A stretch of 64,000 nucleotides of DNA from Natronorubrum texcoconense (GCF_900100335.1 NZ_FNFE01000004.1:1-64000), one strand, 5' to 3'; numbered from the stretch's first letter, positions 8,210 through 17,998 are shown. A program made the numbers and translations. Notes: a model not told the origin generated them from the letters alone.

Positions 8210-9000
8210 GGTCGCTCGAGCAGGTCACGGCTCTCGACGAACTCGCCTTCTTCGAGCGCGTGGTCGACGACCGCCTCGACCTCGTGTGACTCGAGGTCGT
8301 AGGCGCCGGCGGCCAGGTTCTCGACGGCGGCCCGCGGCATGGGGAACTCCCGGTTTTGCAGCAGTCGAATCACCTTTCCGTAGGCTTTCGGCGGCCGATT
8401 CGCGGTCCGCTGAGCCGTCGATCCGCCAGCTGTCGTGTCGCTCTCCTCGCCGTCGGTACCGCTCGAAGCGTCGGTCGCCGTCTCTTCGTCGGTCGCTTCG
8501 TTCGACTCCGCCGCCGTCTCGGCTCGCTCGAACGTAATTCCGTCCTCGAGTGTCGACTTGGTCGCCGAGCCGTCCGTGTCGGCTTCGTTCGTGTCGTCCG
8601 CAGCGTCCGTATTATCCATCCCGTCCGCACCGTCCTCATCGTCCGTATTGTCCGCACCGTTCGCACCGTCCGTTTCGTCTGCCTCGTCCGCGTCGGATCC
8701 CGAAACGGTCGCGTTCGGACTCGAGGCTCGTTGTGTCGATTCGTTCGCCGAGGCGACGACGGTGCCGCTGTCGCCGTCCGTGCTGGTCGCTGTCTCGTCG
8801 GTTCCGACCGTCTGACTCGTTTCGCCAACACCTGCGCGGGCGAGTAGGGGTTCGAGGAGGTTTTCGAACTGATCTCGACAGCCGACACAGAGCACGATAC
8901 GCCGTTGTTCGGTCTCGGTCGGCTCGAGTTCGGGCGGGAGGACTTCGAAGGTCCCGACGGCCTCGCCGTCACAGAAGTCACAGCTTCGGAGTGCGCGCAT
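8206..9000 (-). CDS. CXXC zinc-finger protein with long acidic Asp/Thr linker and C-terminal helical domain
   Basis: A 264-residue protein in three parts. Residues 1-55 hold a four-cysteine zinc site (CDFC and CVGC) in a compact domain. Residues about 60-205 are extremely acidic and low complexity (Asp, Thr, Ala, Gly, Asn, Glu), encoded by degenerate GTCCGT/GTCCGC-type hexamers on the plus strand. The C-terminal 60 residues ([18 protein letters not shown] onward) look like a folded helical, winged-helix-like domain. It resembles haloarchaeal conserved proteins of unknown function; a nucleic-acid or protein-bridging role is possible. ATG at 9000 is preferred to a GTG at 9027 because it opens the zinc domain. 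It is convergent with hisB. Confidence 0.7.
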   Translation of the reverse strand: MRALRSCDFCDGEAVGTFEVLPPELEPTETEQRRIVLCVGCRDQFENLLEPLLARAGVGETSQTVGTDETATSTDGDSGTVVASANESTQRASSPNATVSGSDADEADETDGANGADNTDDEDGADGMDNTDAADDTNEADTDGSATKSTLEDGITFERAETAAESNEATDEETATDASSGTDGEESDTTAGGSTAQRTANRPPKAYGKVIRLLQNREFPMPRAAVENLAAGAYDLESHEVEAVVDHALEEGEFVESRDLLERP

Positions 9001-9196
9001 GGGGGTGGCTACTGGTTGGACCCTCAAAAATCGCCCGTCAGACGCCGTGTACGGGTTCCGATCGAGTCAGAATCGGTGCTCGAGCTGGCCGTTTCCGGCC
9101 GAACTGGCGACACTGGCTGCGGTCCGCCGTCGATCGAGCCGCTCCAGCAGTCGATCACCGGACATTATACCCCAGCACGCATAGATACGCGAACGA

Positions 9197-9700
9197 ATGT
9201 TCGACGAGATCATGGAGAAGTTCGAGGGATCCCCGAGCCAGCAGGCGGTTATTCGGCTCCTACTCGAGCGCGGGTTCTCCGTCAACGACGACGGCCGCGT
9301 CGTTTCGGGCGGCATCGAGATTCCGAACACGGGTATCGCCCGCGAGATCGGCGTCGACCGCCGCGTCGTCGACTCGACGACCGACGTCATTCTCGAGGAC
9401 CCCGAACTGCGACGAATCTTTCAAAACATCTCGCAGGTGCCGAGCCTGATGGACCTCGCACCAGTGCTCGACCTGACGGTGTTGACGATCACGCCGGACA
9501 ACGCCGACCAGAAGGGGATCGTCGCGGGGGTCACCGGGACCCTCGCAGACCACGGCATCTCGATCCGCCAGACGATTAGCGAGGACCCGGAGTTCACCGA
9601 CGAGCCCCAACTGTACCTGATCACCGATCAGGAGCTCTCCGGCGAGGTCTTCACCGCGATCCGCGAACTCGAGTTCGTCCGGAAGATGGAGATCCAGTAG
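9197..9700 (+). CDS. HTH plus ACT domain regulator of amino-acid metabolism (COG2150-like)
   Basis: A 167-residue protein. The N-terminal 90 residues contain a helix-turn-helix-like region (GIAREIGVDRRVVDSTTDVIL) and the C-terminal 75 residues an ACT fold beginning at VLTITPDNADQKGIVAGVTGTLADHGISIRQ. ACT domains bind amino acids, and archaeal proteins of this layout are annotated as regulators of amino-acid metabolism with an ACT domain. It may bind DNA in response to an amino acid. It stands alone, 190 bases downstream of the divergent zinc-finger gene. The family match is from recall of the architecture; the ligand is not known. Confidence 0.75.
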   Translation: MFDEIMEKFEGSPSQQAVIRLLLERGFSVNDDGRVVSGGIEIPNTGIAREIGVDRRVVDSTTDVILEDPELRRIFQNISQVPSLMDLAPVLDLTVLTITPDNADQKGIVAGVTGTLADHGISIRQTISEDPEFTDEPQLYLITDQELSGEVFTAIRELEFVRKMEIQ

Positions 9701-9737
9701 TCGAGGGGCGTTTAACGGTCGGTCGAACGCCGATCGC

Positions 9738-10142
9738 TCACTCGCTCTCGGTATCGACGTCGTCGGTGAACTCGTCGAGGACGACCTCGAGCGCGCTCGT
9801 GAGCTCCTCGAACCGTTCCATCGACATGGAGTCGGTCGTCACCCAGACGCCGTGGGGGCCGCGGATCACCCGCGAGAGGTAGCCGTTCTCGAACATCCGG
9901 ATCGTCGCCCCGTACTCGCCCAGTTGCGTGTTTCGGTACGCCGACTGCGAGCGAAAGCCGAGTCGCTCGTGGTCCGCGAAGCCGACCAGATCGGCGGTCT
10001 GATCGAGGTCAGAGCGGAGATAGAGCTGTTCGACCGCTTCCTCGGTGAAGTAGGTGACACTCCGCAGTTCGTCGCCAACCGTCGTTCGGCAGACGCTTCG
10101 CAGTTCGTCGGCGAGCTTCGGATCGATGGCTTCGGTGCTCAT
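9738..10142 (-). CDS. Conserved haloarchaeal protein, unknown function
   Basis: A 134-residue acidic, soluble protein with mixed alpha/beta character. It begins with a helix (DPKLADELRSVCRTTVGDELRSVTYF) and contains GEYGATIRMFENGYLSRVIRGPHGVWVTTD in the middle, which looks like a small sensor or roadblock-like beta sheet. Such proteins are common and single-domain in Halobacteria. It is convergent with the ACT-domain regulator, 37 bases apart. No catalytic motif is seen and I assign no function. Confidence 0.65.
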   Translation of the reverse strand: MSTEAIDPKLADELRSVCRTTVGDELRSVTYFTEEAVEQLYLRSDLDQTADLVGFADHERLGFRSQSAYRNTQLGEYGATIRMFENGYLSRVIRGPHGVWVTTDSMSMERFEELTSALEVVLDEFTDDVDTESE

Positions 10143-10374
10143 ACTGTCCTAGACGTCACCCACGATTACTAACGTACGGGTCGAACTGACTCGATTCGGG
10201 CCTCTGCTTCCGACGGTCTCTCGCTCTCGATCGCCGGGTCGGTCTCGCGAATCGCCTCGAGACGGACCGACGGGCTCTTTCCGACGGCGAGCGTACGCTC
10301 GCTATGGTCGCGCGGCAGCGACGGACGATTCGGTGGCGGTTTCGGCTCCCACGATGCCTGCGGGGTGACTCCGC

Positions 10375-11025
10375 GTGAGTCGCACCTATCTGACCGTGTC
10401 CGAGCCCGCGACCGCCGAGTTCGTCGTTCAGGGGTCGGAGTTCATCGGCCACGTTCGCCCCGTCGATTCCGTCGACGCCGCCGAGGCGTTCGTCGACGCC
10501 GTCGGCGAGGAGTACGCCGACGCCACTCACAACGTGCCCGCCTATCGAGTGCGAGTCGGCGGGACGAACTCGAGTACGAATGCGGCCGACGAGGACGCGA
10601 CTGCCGGCAACACGTTTCTCCGGGAGTACTCGAGCGACGACGGCGAGCCCTCCGGCTCCGCGGGGAAGCCGGCGCTGAACGTCCTCGCCCAGCAGGAACT
10701 CGAAAACTGCGCGGTCGTCGTCACGCGCTACTACGGCGGCACCAATCTCGGCATCGGCGGTCTCGTCCGCGCCTACTCTCGAGCGGTCAAAGAGGCCGTC
10801 GAGGAAGCCGGGATCGTCGAGGAACGTCCCCACGAGACGGTCTCGATCGGCGTCGAGTACGACGATTCGGGGACCGTTCGGAGCATCCTCGAGAGCGAGG
10901 GCTACGAGTTCGACGCGGCGTATCAGGCGTCGGTCTCCTTCGAGGTCCGAGTGCCGCTCGCGGAGGCCGACGCGTTTCGGGATCGGTTGCGGAGCGCGAC
11001 GAGCGGGCGAGTGGATCTCGAGTGA
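10375..11025 (+). CDS. YigZ/IMPACT family protein
   Basis: A 216-residue member of the IMPACT (UPF0029) family. Diagnostic motifs are DDGEPSGSAGKPALNVL and the signature VVVTRYYGGTNLGIGGLVRAY, followed by a small C-terminal DUF1949-like ferredoxin domain. Bacterial YigZ and eukaryotic IMPACT proteins are linked to translation and stress control, but the archaeal role is not established. The start is a GTG; no ATG precedes the conserved N-terminal strand in frame. An unusual Ser/Thr/Asn/Asp-rich insertion (about residues 62-80) interrupts the first domain. Confidence 0.88.
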   Translation: MSRTYLTVSEPATAEFVVQGSEFIGHVRPVDSVDAAEAFVDAVGEEYADATHNVPAYRVRVGGTNSSTNAADEDATAGNTFLREYSSDDGEPSGSAGKPALNVLAQQELENCAVVVTRYYGGTNLGIGGLVRAYSRAVKEAVEEAGIVEERPHETVSIGVEYDDSGTVRSILESEGYEFDAAYQASVSFEVRVPLAEADAFRDRLRSATSGRVDLE

Positions 11026-11058
11026 CGGTAGCGGCGACGGTGTTCGCACCGTGTGTCT

Positions 11059-11958
11059 TCAGCTATCTACGACGATCACGTCGAACTTCTTCTCCCACCG
11101 GTAGGTTCGACCGCCCCAGCGGAACGTGGGTGCAGCGACACCCACCGCGAGAAAGAGGGGAACGAACAGGAACGAGGGGAAGGTGAGCAAGACGGACGGA
11201 CGTTCGAGCTCGAGTTTTCGGTAGGCGGCGATTCCGACGAGCGTCGAACCGAGCGCTGCGAGAAGCGGGAACACCAGAGTGACGACGACGAACACGAGAG
11301 AAATCGCGAAGAGAACGCCGGTTTGGACCGGTTCGAAGAACGCCGATGTCTTCCCGAACCGGGCGATTCGGTTGTAGACACCTTCCGGTGAGCCGTCTAC
11401 GTGAACCGGGCGAACGTGATCCGTATCGACCCAGACGTCGTCGACGTACGTGCTGAGGAGCGTGTCATCCCCGACGGTTCGGCGCAGATCGGCGAGCAAC
11501 GCCGACTCGTCGAGTTCGGTTCGATCGAACGCGACGCCGCCGCCCCAGACGTAGTTGCCGGACGCGGTTCCGCTCGTTCCCAGCACGACCATCGCCGGCT
11601 CGAAGAGTCGCCAGAGCCCGCCGCCCACGAAGACGGGGACTTCCGTCGCGGCCCCGGTCTCGCGAGCGTGGGTAACGAGTCGCTCGAGCCAGCCGTCCTC
11701 CCGACTGACGTCGTCGTCGGTCCAGACGACGATCTCGTCCGACGCGCGTTCCATTCCTGTTGCCAGCGCGTTCGCCTTCCCCGAACAGCCGACCGGCTCC
11801 CCCGCGGTTACGACGGTGGCCCGCGACGGCGCGTCGTCGACGACCGGGTCCTCGTGCGAGTCACAGACGACGAGCAGTTCGTCGTCGTCGCGGAGCGTAT
11901 CGACGACGATCTCTGCCGCCGGCGTCCAGCGGTGGGTCGGGAGAATGATGCTCGCCAT
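11059..11958 (-). CDS. Family 2 glycosyltransferase with C-terminal membrane segments
   Basis: A 299-residue protein. The N-terminal 200 residues form a GT-A nucleotide-sugar binding fold: IILPTHRWTP at the start, VVCDSHEDP after the second strand, and the metal-binding triplet in VVWTDDDVS near residue 80. A later acidic pair in YVDDVWVDTDHV could be the catalytic base region. The last 90 residues contain two or three membrane helices and a cytoplasmic tail. This is typical of membrane glycosyltransferases that modify lipids or polymers. There is no sugar gene cluster around it. Acceptor and donor are unknown. Confidence 0.85.
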   Translation of the reverse strand: MASIILPTHRWTPAAEIVVDTLRDDDELLVVCDSHEDPVVDDAPSRATVVTAGEPVGCSGKANALATGMERASDEIVVWTDDDVSREDGWLERLVTHARETGAATEVPVFVGGGLWRLFEPAMVVLGTSGTASGNYVWGGGVAFDRTELDESALLADLRRTVGDDTLLSTYVDDVWVDTDHVRPVHVDGSPEGVYNRIARFGKTSAFFEPVQTGVLFAISLVFVVVTLVFPLLAALGSTLVGIAAYRKLELERPSVLLTFPSFLFVPLFLAVGVAAPTFRWGGRTYRWEKKFDVIVVDS

Positions 11959-12081
11959 CGGTCGCGTTTCGTTCGCCCTTCACAAAAATTCACTGACACT
12001 ATGATTGCGAGAACGGTCGATGGGCGAGGGACCAAAACGCACGTTTCTGGGCGTTTCGACGTCGTTCGGGGTTTCTTGTCG

Positions 12082-12948
12082 TTATCGTGAGCCAGTCTCC
12101 GACAGCCGCCGATCGACCGCCTCGAGGACGGCCTCCGAATTCTCGAGTTCGTCGCGGTCGAATCGGACGTCGCGCAGGCCGTAATCGAGGACGAGTTCGT
12201 CGCCGCGCAGGCGAGTATGGTTGATATCGCGCCACGCGACGAACGACTTCGTGTAAGGTCGTCGTTTGACCAACCCGGTCTCGTAGACCTGAATCTCGCA
12301 GCGATCCCGTCCGGGACCGAACGCCCACCGGCCTTCCGCGAGACAGGTCCCGATCCAGACGATCCCGAGTGAGAGCCACAGCAGCGCCTGCTCCCAGCTT
12401 CCGCCGGCGGCGTTGCCCGCGCCGAGCGCGACGTAGAGGACGAAAAGGGCAGCGTCGAGTCGGGGGGAACCGGGCGGGTCCCACCGCCAGGTTTCCTCGG
12501 GGTCGCCGGGCGTCACGCTGTCGACGTATCGATTTCCGGCCAGTTGTGAGAGGACGTAGCCCGCCGCGAAGACGAGAATCGCCGTCGCGAGTGCGACGTT
12601 TCCGGCGCCCCCCTCGAGCGCGACGAGCCAGAGGAGACCGAAGACGAGCGCCGGAGCGACGACGGCCAGTCGACGACCGAGCGTCCGGCCGAGTCGAGTC
12701 GGGAGGTGGCGGTCCGCTCTCGCGAGCGCGGCGCCGCCGACGAATCCGCCGGCGAAGCCGAGCGGGTAGGTGGCGACGGGGCCGATTGGCCAGGATCCGG
12801 TCACCACAGCGAGCACCACCAGGGACCCGGCGAGAACGACACCGCTGTACACGCCGCTTGCGACCACGAACGCTGTATCCGATCTATCCGATCCTCGGTT
12901 GCCTGCACCGATCGAATCGGGTGTGTTTCCAGCGGCCACGGACGACAC
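12082..12948 (-). CDS. Six-helix membrane protein with C-terminal PH-like domain, unknown function
   Basis: A 288-residue protein. About six hydrophobic segments occupy residues 25-195, and the last 70 residues (CEIQVYETGLVKRRPYTKSF followed by WRDI and LVLDYGLRDVRF) read as a bacterial-type PH beta sandwich plus a final helix. The proposed start is a GTG at 12948 with a second GTG three codons downstream, so the exact N-terminus is uncertain. It is convergent with nothing close and divergent from the peptidase gene. I do not recognise a named family; a comparable membrane-plus-PH design occurs in the gene at 19256-19984. Confidence 0.6.
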   Translation of the reverse strand: MSSVAAGNTPDSIGAGNRGSDRSDTAFVVASGVYSGVVLAGSLVVLAVVTGSWPIGPVATYPLGFAGGFVGGAALARADRHLPTRLGRTLGRRLAVVAPALVFGLLWLVALEGGAGNVALATAILVFAAGYVLSQLAGNRYVDSVTPGDPEETWRWDPPGSPRLDAALFVLYVALGAGNAAGGSWEQALLWLSLGIVWIGTCLAEGRWAFGPGRDRCEIQVYETGLVKRRPYTKSFVAWRDINHTRLRGDELVLDYGLRDVRFDRDELENSEAVLEAVDRRLSETGSR

Positions 12949-13082
12949 CTACGCCCGTCATATTGAAAAAGTAACTGAACCGTTCGAGTCCGATTGTGTG
13001 GGAACGATTCGACGAGCAGTGTCGAATCGATAGGGCTGAACGTATCGATGCGAACAAGGTTCACGACTGGGGAGTGTTGACT

Positions 13083-15194
13083 ATGCGATCGATTCAGGCC
13101 GCCGATTACCACGACATCGTGCAGGTGAGCGATCCGCAGTTCGAACCCGGTGACGAGCGCGTCGCCTTCGTCCGTCGAACGCCCGAGGACGACGAGTCGT
13201 ACACCGCGACGATCTACGTCGTTCCCGTCGGCGGCGACCAACCGAGACAGTTCACCGCCAGCGACGGCGTCGACAGCCAGCCCCGCTTCAGTCCGAGCGG
13301 CGACCGGCTCGCGTTCGCCAGCACCCGCGGCGAGACCGACCGCCAACAGCTGTGGCTCGTTCCGACCGACGGCGGCGAAGCGCGGCGGCTGACGTCGGTC
13401 GTCGGGGGGATCGGCGACCTCGAGTGGAGTCCCGACGGCTCCCGACTACTGTTCACCCAGCAGGTCACTCCTGACGACCGCGAGACGAACCGCGACCTCG
13501 CGGTCGATCCCGACTACGAGCCCGAGGAGCCTGATCCGCGCGTCATCGACCGGATGGTCTACCGCGCCGGAACCGAGTACCTCGACGGCCGACGGAGTCA
13601 CGTATACGCGCTCGACGTCGCGGCCGCGCTCGAGTCCTCCGAGACCGACGACCCCGACGGTGACGCGATCGCGCGGCTCACCGGGACGGACGACCAGCCC
13701 GTCGACCGGGACTACGTCGCGCCGACGTGGGGCGACGGCGAGACCGTCTACTACGCCGCTAAGACCGGCGAGGTGCCGGACGACTCGCTCACGTACGAGC
13801 TGTACGAACACGACCTTTCTTCGGGAGCCGTCGACTCGTTCACGGAGACCACGGGCTGGGTCTCGTCGCTCGAGGCGACCGACGACGGCCGGATCGCCTT
13901 CGAGTACACGCCCGAGGAGAACGCCTCGATGCGCCAGACCGAAATCCGGGTCCACGACCGCGAAACCGGCGAGGAACGAACGCCGACGGAGTCGCTTGAC
14001 CGGACCGTCGGCCACCGCTGTGGCTTCGAGTGGGCGCCCGACGGCGAGACGCTGTACCTCTCGACGCCCGACGAGGGGTCGCGGGTGCTGTGGTCGGTGC
14101 CGGGCGACGCGAGCGAGGACCCCGCGAAGGTGTACGGCGACGGCACTGACATCGGCGGCTTCTCCGTCGGCGAGAACGCCGTCGCGTACGTCCTCAGCGA
14201 GTGGGACCATCCCGGCGACGTTTTCGTCACCACGCGCGGAGGCAACGAGGTCCACCGGCTGACGCGGGTCAACGCCGACTACCTCGCCGATAAACCCGTC
14301 CGACAGCCCGAGGAGGTGTGGCTCGAGGTCGACGAGGAATCGAGTGAGAGCGAGGAACGTCACCGAATTCAGGGCTGGCTGCTCACGCCACCGGAGTTCG
14401 ACGCCGACGCCACCGACGAACAGTACCCGCTCGTCGTCAATATTCACGGCGGGCCACACGCCCAGTGGACGACGTCCGGAACGATGTGGCACGAGTTCCA
14501 GACGCTCGCGGCGCGGGGATACGTCATCTTCTGGTGTAACCCGCGGGGATCGACGGGCTACGGCGAGGACCACGCGACGGCCATCGAGCGCGACTGGGGC
14601 GAGGTCACCCTGACCGACGTGCTCGCCGGGGTCGACGCGGTCTGCGAGCGCGAGTACGTCGACGAAGGCGAGCAGTTCGTCACCGGCGGCAGCTTCGGCG
14701 GCTTCATGACCGCGTGGGCGGTCACCCAGACCGACCGCTTCGAGGCCGCAGTCTCCCAGCGCGGCGTCTACGATCTCACGAGCTTCTACGGCTCGACGGA
14801 CGCGTTCAAGCTGATCGAGGGCGACTTCGGGGCGACGCCGTGGGAGGAACCCGAGTTCCTCTGGGAGCAGTCACCCGCCGCCCACGTCGCCGGGGTCGAC
14901 ACGCCGACGCTCGTGATGCACTCCGACCGCGACTACCGCACGCCCGCGAACACGGCCGAACTGTTCTACCTCGGCCTGCAGAAACACGGCGTCGACACGC
15001 GACTCGTTCGCTACCCGCGAGAGGGCCACGAACTCTCCCGCTCCGGCGAACCGGCCCACGTCGTCGACCGACTCGAGCGCATCGCCCGTTGGTTCGACGG
15101 CTACGCCGACTCCCACGAGGCCCCCCCGGCGCTCGAGCGCGAGCGAACGGACGGGCTCTCGAGCGGGGATAACGAGTCGAAGTCCGAGGAGTAA
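13083..15194 (+). CDS. S9-family prolyl oligopeptidase / acylaminoacyl-peptidase
   Basis: A 703-residue cytoplasmic serine peptidase. The N-terminal 420 residues form a beta-propeller of WD40/TolB-like blades (repeated motifs such as SPDGSRLLFT, APDGETLYLS), which in this family filters access of unfolded proteins. The C-terminal alpha/beta-hydrolase domain has the nucleophile Ser537 in TGGSFGGFM, Asp615 or Asp617 in MHSDRDYRTP, and His649 in REGHELS. The oxyanion-loop motif HGGPHAQW lies near 460. The start is the ATG at 13083; upstream in-frame GTG starts would add a non-conserved extension. No membrane or export signal is present. Confidence 0.93.
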   Translation: MRSIQAADYHDIVQVSDPQFEPGDERVAFVRRTPEDDESYTATIYVVPVGGDQPRQFTASDGVDSQPRFSPSGDRLAFASTRGETDRQQLWLVPTDGGEARRLTSVVGGIGDLEWSPDGSRLLFTQQVTPDDRETNRDLAVDPDYEPEEPDPRVIDRMVYRAGTEYLDGRRSHVYALDVAAALESSETDDPDGDAIARLTGTDDQPVDRDYVAPTWGDGETVYYAAKTGEVPDDSLTYELYEHDLSSGAVDSFTETTGWVSSLEATDDGRIAFEYTPEENASMRQTEIRVHDRETGEERTPTESLDRTVGHRCGFEWAPDGETLYLSTPDEGSRVLWSVPGDASEDPAKVYGDGTDIGGFSVGENAVAYVLSEWDHPGDVFVTTRGGNEVHRLTRVNADYLADKPVRQPEEVWLEVDEESSESEERHRIQGWLLTPPEFDADATDEQYPLVVNIHGGPHAQWTTSGTMWHEFQTLAARGYVIFWCNPRGSTGYGEDHATAIERDWGEVTLTDVLAGVDAVCEREYVDEGEQFVTGGSFGGFMTAWAVTQTDRFEAAVSQRGVYDLTSFYGSTDAFKLIEGDFGATPWEEPEFLWEQSPAAHVAGVDTPTLVMHSDRDYRTPANTAELFYLGLQKHGVDTRLVRYPREGHELSRSGEPAHVVDRLERIARWFDGYADSHEAPPALERERTDGLSSGDNESKSEE

Positions 15195-15383
15195 CAGAAC
15201 CGCGATTCGCGCGGGAGTCCAGATGACCGTTTCGCCTCGACCGACAGCCGTCGTACCCCGCCCGAACGGCTGTTGCGGTCGGTTCGACCGGAAACGAAGG
15301 GGTTCGAGTGCACCGGATACCCGCGAGGAGATTCACTGGACTGCAAGGAAATCCCTACGGACGTCGCACTCGTGGTTCCGCGC

Positions 15384-15587
15384 ATGGATCGAAACGTCGG
15401 CGGGTTCGATCGCGTCTGGCGCGTCGTGGTCGGCCTCGCGTTACTCGTATTCGGCTACCGAAACCGAAATCGGACGCTCGGCGCGCTCGCGTTCATCGCC
15501 GGAAGCGATATCTTCGCGACGGCGATCATCCAGCGCTGCCCGATGAACGCACTGTTCGGGATCGATACCTGCGGAACGGATCAGTAG
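15384..15587 (+). CDS. Small DUF2892-like membrane protein
   Basis: A 67-residue protein with an N-terminal MDRNVGGFDRVWRVVVGLALLVFGY pattern, a second short hydrophobic segment, and a C-terminal CPMNALFGIDTCGT. This matches the DUF2892 (YgaP transmembrane-like) family: two small helices and a pair of cysteines near the end. Such proteins are inner membrane and sometimes accompany rhodanese domains, which is not the case here. The start is the ATG giving the conserved N-terminus. Confidence 0.75.
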   Translation: MDRNVGGFDRVWRVVVGLALLVFGYRNRNRTLGALAFIAGSDIFATAIIQRCPMNALFGIDTCGTDQ

Positions 15588-15664
15588 CCACGACCAGGTG
15601 GCAAACGGGGGTTGCGCGAGTCGTAACGGGCGGATGCTTGCGAGTTCGGTCGCCGGGAACCCGA

Positions 15665-16045
15665 TCACTCGTCGTCCGGTTCGTACTTCACCGCGTCACC
15701 CCTGACCGCCGGCGCACCGATCGCGAAGACCTCGACCGCCGTCTCGGCGTCCGCGGGGTTGTACGCCCGCTGTGGCGCTTCAGGCCGGACCGAAAACACC
15801 GACCCCGCCGGCACCTCGTACTCGCCGTCGGGGGTTTCGACGTGAAGCGTCCCCGACTGGACGATAAACGCCTCCTCCTGTTGTTCGTGATAGTGGTAGG
15901 CCAGGGGCAACTGTTCGCCCGGCTCCGCTCGAAAGCGGTTGATGGCAACGTTCTCGAGGCCGGCAGATTTGCTCACCAGGCGGAGATCACAGTCTCGGTC
16001 TTCGATTGGCTCGAGTTCGTCCGGATCGACGACGCTGTAGTCCAT
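15665..16045 (-). CDS. Single-domain cupin protein
   Basis: A 126-residue small beta-barrel cupin. Metal ligands are visible in the first cupin motif (LAYHYHEQQEEAFIVQSG, two His and a Glu) and the second (VPAGSVFSVRPEAPQRAY), where the usual terminal His is replaced. Single cupins of this type bind a divalent metal and small molecules, and enzymatic and non-enzymatic forms exist. It lies just 53 bases from the upp stop codon on the same strand, so the two genes may share a transcript. Function not assigned. Confidence 0.85.
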   Translation of the reverse strand: MDYSVVDPDELEPIEDRDCDLRLVSKSAGLENVAINRFRAEPGEQLPLAYHYHEQQEEAFIVQSGTLHVETPDGEYEVPAGSVFSVRPEAPQRAYNPADAETAVEVFAIGAPAVRGDAVKYEPDDE

Positions 16046-16098
16046 GTCATAGACTCACAGCCTATCCGCAAAAAGGCGACGGCAGCGCGAGTGACAGC

Positions 16099-16776
16099 TT
16101 AGGTCGTCCGGAACGCGCGGTCGCCGGCGTCGCCCAGCCCGGGGACGATGAAGCCGTCGTCGTCGAGGTAGTCGTCGATCGACACCGTCAACAGATCCGC
16201 CTGCGGACACTCCTCGTCGACGCGGAGCAGTCCTTCGGGGGCGGAGACCGCCGAGAGGACGATCAGGTTCTCCGGCTCCGGCGAGTTCTCGATGACGTGC
16301 TCGAGGACGGTACACATCGTACTTCCCGTCGCGAGCATCGGATCCGCGACGATCACGGTGTCCTCCTCGGTGATCTCGGGCAGTTTCACGTAGTCTACGG
16401 AGATGGGGAACGAGCCGTCCTCGTCGCGACCGGCCTCCTCGTCGCGGCTCGCGCTGATGACGCCCTGGCGCGCGCGGGGGAACGCCTTCAGGAGTCCCTC
16501 CACGAACGGCGTCGCCGCGCGCAGGACGTTGATGATCACGACGTCGTCGAGCCCGCGGACGCGCTCGCCCATCGTGGGCTCGAGCGGCGTCTCGATCTCG
16601 ACGTACTCGGTCTCCATCCGGCCGTCGATGATCTCGTAGCCGCAGATGCGCCCGAGCTTCACCAGCCCTTTCCGAAAGCTGACCTGCTCGGTCTCGACGT
16701 CGCGAAGCCGCGAGAGCGTGTCTTTCGCCAGTGCGTGAGTGATGAGATACGCGTTGTCCCGGTCTTCGATCGGCAT
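16099..16776 (-). CDS. upp: Uracil phosphoribosyltransferase
   Basis: A 225-residue UPRTase. It converts uracil and PRPP to UMP in the pyrimidine salvage pathway. The PRPP-binding loop is [20 protein letters not shown], and the uracil-binding C-terminal GDAGDRAF motif is present near the end ([13 protein letters not shown]). Conserved [17 protein letters not shown] lies near residue 90. The ATG at 16776 ([11 protein letters not shown]) was chosen; an in-frame ATG ten codons upstream would add a non-conserved extension. The cupin gene follows on the same strand. Confidence 0.95.
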   Translation of the reverse strand: MPIEDRDNAYLITHALAKDTLSRLRDVETEQVSFRKGLVKLGRICGYEIIDGRMETEYVEIETPLEPTMGERVRGLDDVVIINVLRAATPFVEGLLKAFPRARQGVISASRDEEAGRDEDGSFPISVDYVKLPEITEEDTVIVADPMLATGSTMCTVLEHVIENSPEPENLIVLSAVSAPEGLLRVDEECPQADLLTVSIDDYLDDDGFIVPGLGDAGDRAFRTT

Positions 16777-16987
16777 ATCTCTACAGGCTGTCGCCGGGTA
16801 GTTCATCGTATCGGTCCGCCGCTGACGGCGGGAGGCTGCGCCACGGTGATGGCTCTCACTGATCGACCGTCACCCTGATTGTTCATAGTATCAGCAACAC
16901 CATCCCCACATCGTCGAGACGGTTGCGACGCTCGAGCGGAAGTGTTGGCGCCCGCGCTCGCCGGCACCATTTGCTCGCAGCAAGGAA

Positions 16988-16997
16988 GTTTATAGCG
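16988..16997 (+). promoter_or_regulatory. TATA element for the gene at 17026
   Basis: GTTTATAGCG is centred about 33 bases before the ATG at 17026, consistent with a leaderless or very short 5' leader transcript. The rest of the 249-base gap upstream shows no further feature. Confidence 0.5.
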
Positions 16998-17025
16998 GTC
17001 CATCTCCTATCACCCGGCCAGCCGA

Positions 17026-17748
17026 ATGGAAGAGAGTATCTCGGGATTCAAGGTCCGCGGTGACTGGGGCGACGTCGTCGAGCACGGCGAGCGCATCACG
17101 CGCGCGCTCCGAGACGCCGGCGTTCACGACCCTGCCGCCGACTACCAGGCGGGCTTCACTCGCGCGTTCGAGGAATGGGAGGAGTGGCGCCCCAAGGCTC
17201 ACGAGACCCTCGATACCGACGTCAGCGAGAAGACGTCCGAGCAGGCCAGTATCGAGGAGGGGAAAGGGGAGAAGGCCGGCAAGAACCCCGACGAGGACAT
17301 CAAGACCGCCGGCGAGAAGCTCTCGGAGTCGTACGAGCGACTCGAGGAGGACGACGCGGAAGCCGCGGTCGGCAACTGGAAGGAGTCGATCGACTACGTC
17401 GCGCGGGCGGCCGACTCCGCCAGCCGCAAGGCGTTCCGCCGGGTCGAGGACACGGTCTACCAGAACGTGATGACCCAGCTCGCGCCGTACTACTTCGACA
17501 ACGAACTCGTCAGCGCTAACATCCAGCAGTCGACGCGCAACGGCGGCAACGGCGAGCAGTTCGTCTTCGAGGTCAACGTCAACGACGACGTTCTCAAAGA
17601 CGACGTCTCCGATCGCCTCGCCGAGTTCGACGAGGAGATCGACCGCTGGCACGTCGAAGTCGAGAAGGACACCGACGCCGCGGAGGCGATCGAGGGCGCC
17701 GAACCGCCGCCGGAGCCGGAAGACAACTCGCGGTCGACGACGAACTGA
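17026..17748 (+). CDS. Conserved haloarchaeal protein (probably DUF5828 family)
   Basis: A 240-residue, strongly acidic soluble protein. An N-terminal helical region (about residues 1-60) is followed by a charged Lys/Glu-rich linker (residues 62-100), a helical segment with NWKESIDYVARAADSASRKAFRR, and a predicted beta-rich C-terminal domain (QFVFEVNVNDDVLKDDV), ending in a Pro/Glu tail. I recall a family of this length and layout restricted to Halobacteria, probably DUF5828, with no known function. It does not overlap its neighbours; a PiT-like permease gene follows after 250 bases on the same strand. Confidence 0.65.
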   Translation: MEESISGFKVRGDWGDVVEHGERITRALRDAGVHDPAADYQAGFTRAFEEWEEWRPKAHETLDTDVSEKTSEQASIEEGKGEKAGKNPDEDIKTAGEKLSESYERLEEDDAEAAVGNWKESIDYVARAADSASRKAFRRVEDTVYQNVMTQLAPYYFDNELVSANIQQSTRNGGNGEQFVFEVNVNDDVLKDDVSDRLAEFDEEIDRWHVEVEKDTDAAEAIEGAEPPPEPEDNSRSTTN

Positions 17749-17998
17749 GTCACCCGAGTCGCGCCGGTACAGTCTCGCAATCTGCGATTTTCACTGACTG
17801 ATCACTGCCCGGACCATCGGTAGCATCATTCGCCCGCTGCAAATTGTCGGTTGCGCAGCGTGACGAGGAGATGCTCGGGGTGTTCGAGACTTTTTAGGGT
17901 GGGGATCGGCCGTTTCACTCCTCGCGAACGTCGTAGGGTCTCGAGAGACGGGTACAGGTCGGCACACACTTGTAGGGCTAGCTGGTAAGCCGGGATAG

